NCBI GenBank assembly: GCA_017550775.1
Contig: JAFZOA010000509.1
Span: forward strand, 1 to 12,115
From: Ruminiclostridium sp.
GTDB lineage: Bacteria; Bacillota_A; Clostridia; Oscillospirales; Ruminococcaceae
Length of the DNA: 12,115 nucleotides
Direction of reading: 5' to 3'
Under the pieces are notes generated by a model, which saw only the letters and a program-made list of their open reading frames with translations, was not told the origin of the DNA and did not search any database. The translations under genes and the position numbers were made by a program. Below are positions 10,601 through 12,115 of the stretch, in pieces (the stretch's first letter is position 1; each line of letters starts with the position of its first letter).

Positions 10601-12115
10601 CGCATTGTAAGGTAAAGATTACCGTATTTTTCCAGATCTTCGCGGTATTGCCTGTCAAGCTCCGCGTGTCTGTCAAATTCCTTGCGCGCAGCCTGAATGA
10701 CCGCCTCGCCCAATTCTTCCCAAGTATATTCTTTCTGAAAGCCGCCTTTTGTGCTAAAAGTTACTCCACTATCGGAGCTTACAGCCTTTATATCTACATA
10801 TCCGGTTTTATCATAAGGTTGTCTTTCATAATTAAAGCTGAACGACACCGTTCCGGTGACAAAGGAATATACTCCTTTCGCAAGTTCTGCGCGTATATCT
10901 TCGCCGTTGTTATATCTCGTGGTGATTTCTTCAAACTTGTCCGCGGTCATACCGTTTCCGAAAAGCCAGCCATCGCCGGAACCGCTGTATTTCGGCGCGT
11001 GTTCGTAGTCAAACAGCTTATCACCAAGATCGTCCATTTCGTCACTTGCGAGCATACTGTCCGCAATTTCGTCAAGTTTGTCGGATATAGCGCGGCGGGC
11101 GATACGTTCCTCGCGGGAAAGAGTAAAATCGTGTATCTGCTCAAAGCCAACTCTATCTACATAGTGCGCGGATACCCTCCCGCTGTCCTTAATAGTGATT
11201 ATGTCGCTTACAGAAAGCGAATGACCGTAAAAATCTTTTGGTCGGTTTATGTTGAACTGTGTGTAAATATCTTCAAGCGTTTCGCCAGGCTTCAATCGTC
11301 CGCGGTAAACACGGGTATAGTTCTCGCGGTCAACATACAGCTTTCTTTTTTTCAGTTCCGCAATGGAGCTAAAACGGTAATCCCTTAATTCTTCCCCTTC
11401 TCCCAACTGAAAGATCGCATATCGCGGCTCTATAAGGGCAGAGAGCTTATCGGCAAAATCTTCATCTCTTGTGGAGAATGTTTCGCTGTTTTTCAAAAAG
11501 TCCCGCACGCTGAAAGGAAATTCGGGCGTATCAATATCCACAAGCGTCGTTTTTGATACCGATGAAAGATAGTCAAGAGCGTCACTTGTTATAACAGCGT
11601 CAAATAACTGATCGTAAGTAAAGGTGTTGTAAACAAGCTGTCCGCCGCTGGAACTGTCGGGATTAAAATACACCCACGTTACGCTTTCGTTTTCTTCATT
11701 GACATAGAATTTGTCTGTTTCCTCAAGACTGCCGAGTACGCTTTCAACCTTTTTATTGACCGTCTCCCGTATTATATCCGTCAGCTCATTATCGGAAAGC
11801 TCACTCATAGGTATCTTATCCTCATAGCACACCGCATAGACTTGTCCGTAAACCGTGTCGGCAAACTCGTTACCGCTGTTCATTTCATCACGAATTATCG
11901 GAAAAAGAGGATTATCGTTAGTGTCGAGAAACTCCCGCGTCAGATTGATAACTCTGTCACGGTCTTTGTCGTCTTCGGTCTTGCTTTCGGATATAGCCTC
12001 ATACCTACTAATTTTATAGCCGTTCTGTACAAGGTAATCGGCTATTTCTTCCGCACTTTCAGTACCGTACAGCCAAGCGCCTTTTATTATCTGCCCGTAC
12101 CTATTGCTGTCGGCA
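1657..12115 (-). CDS. Giant polyvalent ICE-type protein: YodL, nucleotidyltransferase, N6-methylase and SF2 helicase (5' end outside window)
   Basis: One uninterrupted minus-strand frame ends at TAA 1657-1659. The first in-window ATG is at 11881-11883 (3,408 residues from there), but 77 further codons upstream are open to the edge and no Shine-Dalgarno precedes that ATG, so the gene is 5'-truncated and encodes at least 3,485 residues. Domain order, numbered from the internal Met: YodL-type about 155-250; MNT nucleotidyltransferase about 600-690; accessory domains about 715-770, 1045-1150, 1380-1482 and 1535-1632 separated by acidic linkers; adenine-methylase-like about 1745-2070; SF2 helicase about 2530-3110; coiled-coil-rich module about 3130-3360; acidic polar tail 3363-3408. 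The methylase-helicase core is the kind carried by Tn1549-like and related Clostridia conjugative elements. These are cytoplasmic proteins, suspected of acting on or travelling with transferred DNA; the role is inferred, not shown. All core catalytic motifs are intact. No nuclease motif was found. The promoter lies outside the window. Confidence 0.95.
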   Translation of the reverse strand, partial: ADSNRYGQIIKGAWLYGTESAEEIADYLVQNGYKISRYEAISESKTEDDKDRDRVINLTREFLDTNDNPLFPIIRDEMNSGNEFADTVYGQVYAVCYEDKIPMSELSDNELTDIIRETVNKKVESVLGSLEETDKFYVNEENESVTWVYFNPDSSSGGQLVYNTFTYDQLFDAVITSDALDYLSSVSKTTLVDIDTPEFPFSVRDFLKNSETFSTRDEDFADKLSALIEPRYAIFQLGEGEELRDYRFSSIAELKKRKLYVDRENYTRVYRGRLKPGETLEDIYTQFNINRPKDFYGHSLSVSDIITIKDSGRVSAHYVDRVGFEQIHDFTLSREERIARRAISDKLDEIADSMLASDEMDDLGDKLFDYEHAPKYSGSGDGWLFGNGMTADKFEEITTRYNNGEDIRAELAKGVYSFVTGTVSFSFNYERQPYDKTGYVDIKAVSSDSGVTFSTKGGFQKEYTWEELGEAVIQAARKEFDRHAELDRQYREDLEKYGNLYLTMRDKRTIYLNRLSGDNKNYTDYRLEQIEHKGSVLTAADENNERVELRDFGIGNYSFIIHSLLNSDNDKFEVTGIEREPVFKVEANPELGSNNEAFLQAYEKTENGTTIPRDVLYIGSFEECNEYAEYLRLGEISQESVKKYYADKVQRVESKVISDYKDRTRESFNSVNGRTAEDIEELTREYINGILEDNGIDAKIVNLALTGSRSRGLESSGSDIDITVEFDTDMREDALFNILHESPFDIDGIGIDINPIRAQETGTLGSYLPQAEEYLSEKAEKTEINQKAETTIHFGLLGNGITCYDTSKTDPKTRDYPIVAHISDEGIIKYYDDRLSAEDKRSIEKQAAVQKLNFSNEWNSLPIESRYSKLYNAAINDVHFSDFSRAIKELTMAETVQRYEHSLIFKDEPYPESPRSPEEIYKNFSDSDRLFFDTNAYADILYIEGQVEKAGANKAAEQIRLSDREKSYAERFGITHDEFRVLIRYREAELAKRKATVGTDDLDVGDNVRYDGNIWRITGIDGDFSISLENVDKSSNMAVRSVIGHWKDHFNEDGFEYIPAEDVQKLQEQDTPAAETSETVEDNSYEDEEEHFVYDDFDEFSEPVQLDFFGNLIGEDNRERQIIGGVDIEQAFKYELTHYGTGFQDGKFRVEQFYKDKAPDNATFAKFLFKEYGIGGHSGNGKVGFTMHDGKGLTLTIHLGNGEKTDITWKWSKVAKRIARLIDEQEYIQQRDIDERIKFAKFDTEHSTPESDEYKRGAAVLDFYGLFYRDDTSKNRTAEREDGNNAVKFEIISSNADSIKAVKDFALATGATVTEKNPKSLKEGLYGIMVDTWESRADEIKQLAISLNVKEINEWGVHQVVSYDRDSGADDKYNYRSLSDAKKEAEQLVNGTATDFYGDEYRYDGAIVYNNETKKFEAVYGDFPVEKVFSVEVLRANGIEISEKEVKTDTEPTITCDYSESNAFESGKTYSVAEFDAAMRKADDDYVAGRQSQIEKYGSKAAWQRAIDSSRSTDADYYDVARYIGYDKVGFTVNMPDGRTVTERQDIGDGYGGVIDFLKGIPAYSEFVPILEQTRDRQNAEITVDTSVETNGQELTNSIEEEYEQELVEVKNLAALKRALTKGTEFEITSYIRDNVEDQLRSVNYADTTGIYSIRPDALDSNETLANNGRGSYLKWGNAADWEFSSGVCTAYRKGAEHTEENRLFSLKLRLRIKERSASEDISKTSAPEQTNPLVEELAKTYPADTAEQLYNAFENAKMEGWEDSSVKINRIKRAIYDILGNEDQTESVFSVLTGNAISKEPEISDLTAHKQELSDDTTTKIDYTITDEHLGEGGAKAKFAANIAAIEMLKKIESRNLALAADMFRPHNATPEEQKILAGYVGWGGLASAFDPNNSNWSKEYQQLKDLLSDDEYRAAKSSTLNAHYTTPTVINAIYKGLQQLGFEGGNILEPAMGVGNFFGVMPEEMRKNSHLSGVELDSITGRIAKQLYQSANIQIKGFEKTDFSDNYFDAVVGNVPFGSYTVSDKKYNRENFFIHDYFLAKSLDKLAPGGVMAVITTKGTMDKESPRVREYLAKRAELIGAIRLPNNAFKANAGTEVTTDILFFQKREKMAVEMPDWCYIGHNEEGVPINNYFLDHPEMIMGTMKQGIEYSLYGNAQSTACVPIEGADLKEQLEKAVQTLKLNNALRKHTEQHNKEIGIIPAVEDVRNFTYAEIDGKVYFRENNIMKEAVDKDDKLITGTRLERLKALCKLRETFRTIITAQENNCSDSQLSEYQKILNDQYDKFVKQYGHIIDRANYLVFGNDDDYNSLTALEVVNEETKEVTKADFFTMRTVKQQTVIEHVDTPQEALNVAMDNLGRIDIPYMAKICGQEPDEVISALVAENLIYFNPEIANPDNKYDGWEETSKYLSGNVRMKLRAAERAAEDNPDLQRNVEALRTVVPPDLQAGEIYARLGVHWVDLKDYEQFAREYAKANIYEPFRRTFNGEYKIPFKSADKSDAATSIFGTKRTTSMEILEALLNQRDIIVKDKVYDPLTDKDRYVINKKETEIAQEKANKMKEAFKRWLWETPERREKYVTRYNELFNSLVGRKYDGSHQTFPDMSPSIQLKPHQLNAVMRAKFGGNTLLAHCVGAGKSFEMIAATMEKKRLGLINKACVVVPKSLVGQMAQEWIRLYPQAKLLTATEKDFDKDHRQKFIGRCCTGDYDAVIMSYEQFEKIPMSFEYRRDFIQREIDTLSMSIKDLSSESPRSAMENRGSIKDMERTRKRLEAKLAKLIEDNGKKKDTSLNFEQLGFDSLVVDEAHNFKNGLVVTKMQRVAGVQTTPAQKSEDILMKTQYLNENYGEKNIIFATGTPVSNSMTELYIMQRYLRPSLLEQAGLQTFDDWASTFGEVVSKAELKPAGDGYRTKKRFAKFNNLPELMAMYKEFADIQNADMLDLPVPKLEGGKPQAVSAEPDDFQKAYMKVLAERSEKVHNGSVDASVDNMLKITSEARLLGLDARCINPNAPNSPDSKVNICIDKVMEIYNATAESKGVQAIFCDIAVHGDNDTEQSETVHTEDPELQKADGNRFSVYNYIKAELIRRGVPANEICFAGDATTQKAQNEMKAQLNSGTKRIVIASTSKLGTGANIQKKLIALHNLDIPWKPSDLEQRIGRIVRQGNDNDMVGVYNYVTKSTFDAYLMNIIVTKQKFISQIASDKALARTCEDVDEAVLNYSEIQAIASGDKRIKEKIELDTDVARLKMLEAEHYNEQYRLDDTIQKAQRAISSYENRISLAQADLAFAKEHTPDEKSFSIELGGKVYDERKAAGAVLRDAAVKFLSKEDASHEHLGSFCGFEVSLEKIVNGFTKSAGISIKGKLSYTAELDIAGDIGNITRLENLVRVGIEKAINGYENSMERAKNDLSAALASKGKPFEHAEELETKSARLEQLNLELEVGKTDEVIMNDESEDENIEKEDHSQSRNEHDSSLSDKERKPSTSHNRH
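2554..4296 (-). other. SF2 (SNF2-like) helicase/ATPase domain (residues about 2530-3110)
   Basis: Motifs in order: LKPHQLNAV (Q-motif-like, about 2533-2541); Walker A VGAGKS with K2560; motif II DEAH at 2725-2728; motif III ATGTP at 2775-2779; motif V GTGAN at 3050-3054; motif VI QRIGRIVRQG at 3076-3085. All are intact, predicting a working ATP-dependent DNA translocase or helicase. A charged insert (about 2650-2710) lies between motifs I and II, with alternating acidic and basic helices. A coiled-coil-rich C-terminal module (about 3130-3360) that normally accompanies this class follows. Confidence 0.92.
5674..6651 (-). other. N6-adenine methylase-like domain (residues about 1745-2070)
   Basis: The conserved entry YTITDEHLGEGG (1747-1758), then YVGWGGLASAF and STLNAHYTTP, leads into AdoMet motif I at 1874-1880 (EPAMGVG) and the catalytic-motif position at 1939-1942 (NVPF, in GNVPFGSY). 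NPP[FY] is the usual form in N6-adenine methylases; the first Pro is Val here, as I remember from related ICE methylases. It continues through IHDYFLAKSLDKLAPGG and LIGAIRLPNNAFKANAGTEV, typical of this family. Target DNA and specificity are unknown, and whether it methylates or only binds DNA or AdoMet is unproven. Confidence 0.88.
7438..7746 (-). other. Accessory LPD-type domain with DIGDGYGG motif (residues about 1380-1482)
   Basis: The block starts with YSESNAFESGKTYSVAEFDA and ends with YDKVGFTVNMPDGRTVTERQ followed by DIGDGYGGVIDFL. The combination of an SES/YS..EF start and a beta-rich KVxF-DG-DIGDG end resembles LPD25-like domains of polyvalent proteins; that name is from memory and needs a profile search. 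No enzymatic residues stand out, so a binding or scaffold role is likely. A second uncharacterised block (about 1535-1632, with DTTGIYSIRPDAL and GSYLKWGNAADWEF) follows. Confidence 0.45.
8434..8751 (-). other. Accessory domain with EYGIGGHSG motif (residues about 1045-1150)
   Basis: A compact, probably globular block contains FKYELTHYGTGFQDGKFRV, FLFKEYGIGGHSGNGKVGF and WKWSKVAKRIARLIDEQEY. The pattern of an EYGiGGhS turn followed by a W-x-x-VAKRI helix recurs, as far as I remember, in other ICE methylase-helicase giants and probably corresponds to a large polyvalent-protein-associated domain. I cannot assign the exact Pfam number. No catalytic motif is evident. It directly follows the acidic linker that carries the QLDFF pentapeptide. 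Confidence 0.5.
9814..10086 (-). other. Embedded minimal nucleotidyltransferase (MNT) domain, active site complete (residues about 600-690)
   Basis: The stretch LTGSRSRGLESSGSDIDI gives G630-S631, ten residues, then D642-I-D644. This matches the hG[GS]-x(9-13)-Dh[DE]h pattern of the polymerase-beta-like MNT family. D675 in GIDINPI is well placed as the third metal-binding carboxylate. Family members transfer nucleotides to proteins, RNA or small molecules, and stand-alone MNTs act as antitoxins or modifiers in HEPN-MNT pairs. Here the module is internal to a giant protein; the preceding helix (about 598-620) and a following conserved-looking block (TIHFGLLGNGITCYD, 714-728) frame it. The substrate is unknown. 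Confidence 0.8.
11134..11421 (-). other. YodL-type domain within the giant protein (residues about 155-250)
   Basis: The segment runs from YAIFQLGEGEELRDYRF, through NYTRVYRGRL and LEDIYTQFNINRPKDF, to GHSLSVSDIITI and YVDRVGFEQI. This chain of motifs is the pattern I know for YodL domains, which occur in small Bacillus proteins and repeatedly inside large mobile-element proteins. Their biochemical function is unknown to me. The block is complete, lies near the N-terminus and is followed by a charged helical stretch (about 255-295). Confidence 0.75.

Noticed and set aside
10648..11388. 246-codon open frame on the plus strand
   Set aside because: It lies entirely opposite the well-supported giant gene, shows no recognisable domain, and long antisense frames are expected from the codon usage of that gene.
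11881..11883. ATG as the true start of the giant gene
   Set aside because: The frame continues open for 77 codons to the window edge with protein-like sequence, and no Shine-Dalgarno precedes this ATG.

Overview
The window looks like a low- to mid-GC gut Clostridia genome of the Ruminococcus/Oscillospiraceae/Lachnospiraceae type. The evidence is the character of the giant methylase-helicase protein, which belongs to a class carried by integrative and conjugative elements (ICEs) of these bacteria, and a left-hand acyltransferase-like gene of a style common in them. This taxonomic guess is inference; no rRNA or tRNA gene is present to confirm it.

Layout. Bases 1-92 (+) hold the last 29 codons of an unidentified gene. 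It is followed immediately, and possibly with translational coupling, by a condensation-domain-like acyltransferase gene (+, about 131-1392). That gene is broken by a one-base deletion that falls inside the catalytic HHxxxDG motif. Bases 1393-1656 are a non-coding gap where the two transcription directions converge. It holds a 12-bp perfect hairpin at 1578-1614 that probably terminates transcription from both sides, and a doubtful 21-codon reading frame.

From 1657 to the right edge (86% of the window) there is a single minus-strand gene. It stays open past its first in-window ATG (11881-11883) to base 12115, so at least 3,485 residues are encoded and the true start lies outside. Residue numbers below count from that internal ATG. 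The protein is of the 'polyvalent' type described for conjugative elements and phages. In order it has a YodL-type domain, a minimal nucleotidyltransferase (MNT) module with all expected active-site residues, several accessory domains joined by acidic linkers (one carrying a QLDFF pentapeptide resembling a beta sliding-clamp binding motif), an N6-adenine methylase-like domain, an SF2/SNF2-like helicase with motifs I, II, III, V and VI, a coiled-coil-rich C-terminal module and an acidic tail.

Interpretation. The giant gene is most likely cargo of an ICE. Such proteins are thought to travel with or act on the transferred DNA (protection, remodelling, counter-defence), but nothing in this window proves the role. 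No integrase, relaxase, attachment site or terminal repeat is visible, so the element's boundaries cannot be placed. The acyltransferase remnant may be chromosomal flank or element cargo.
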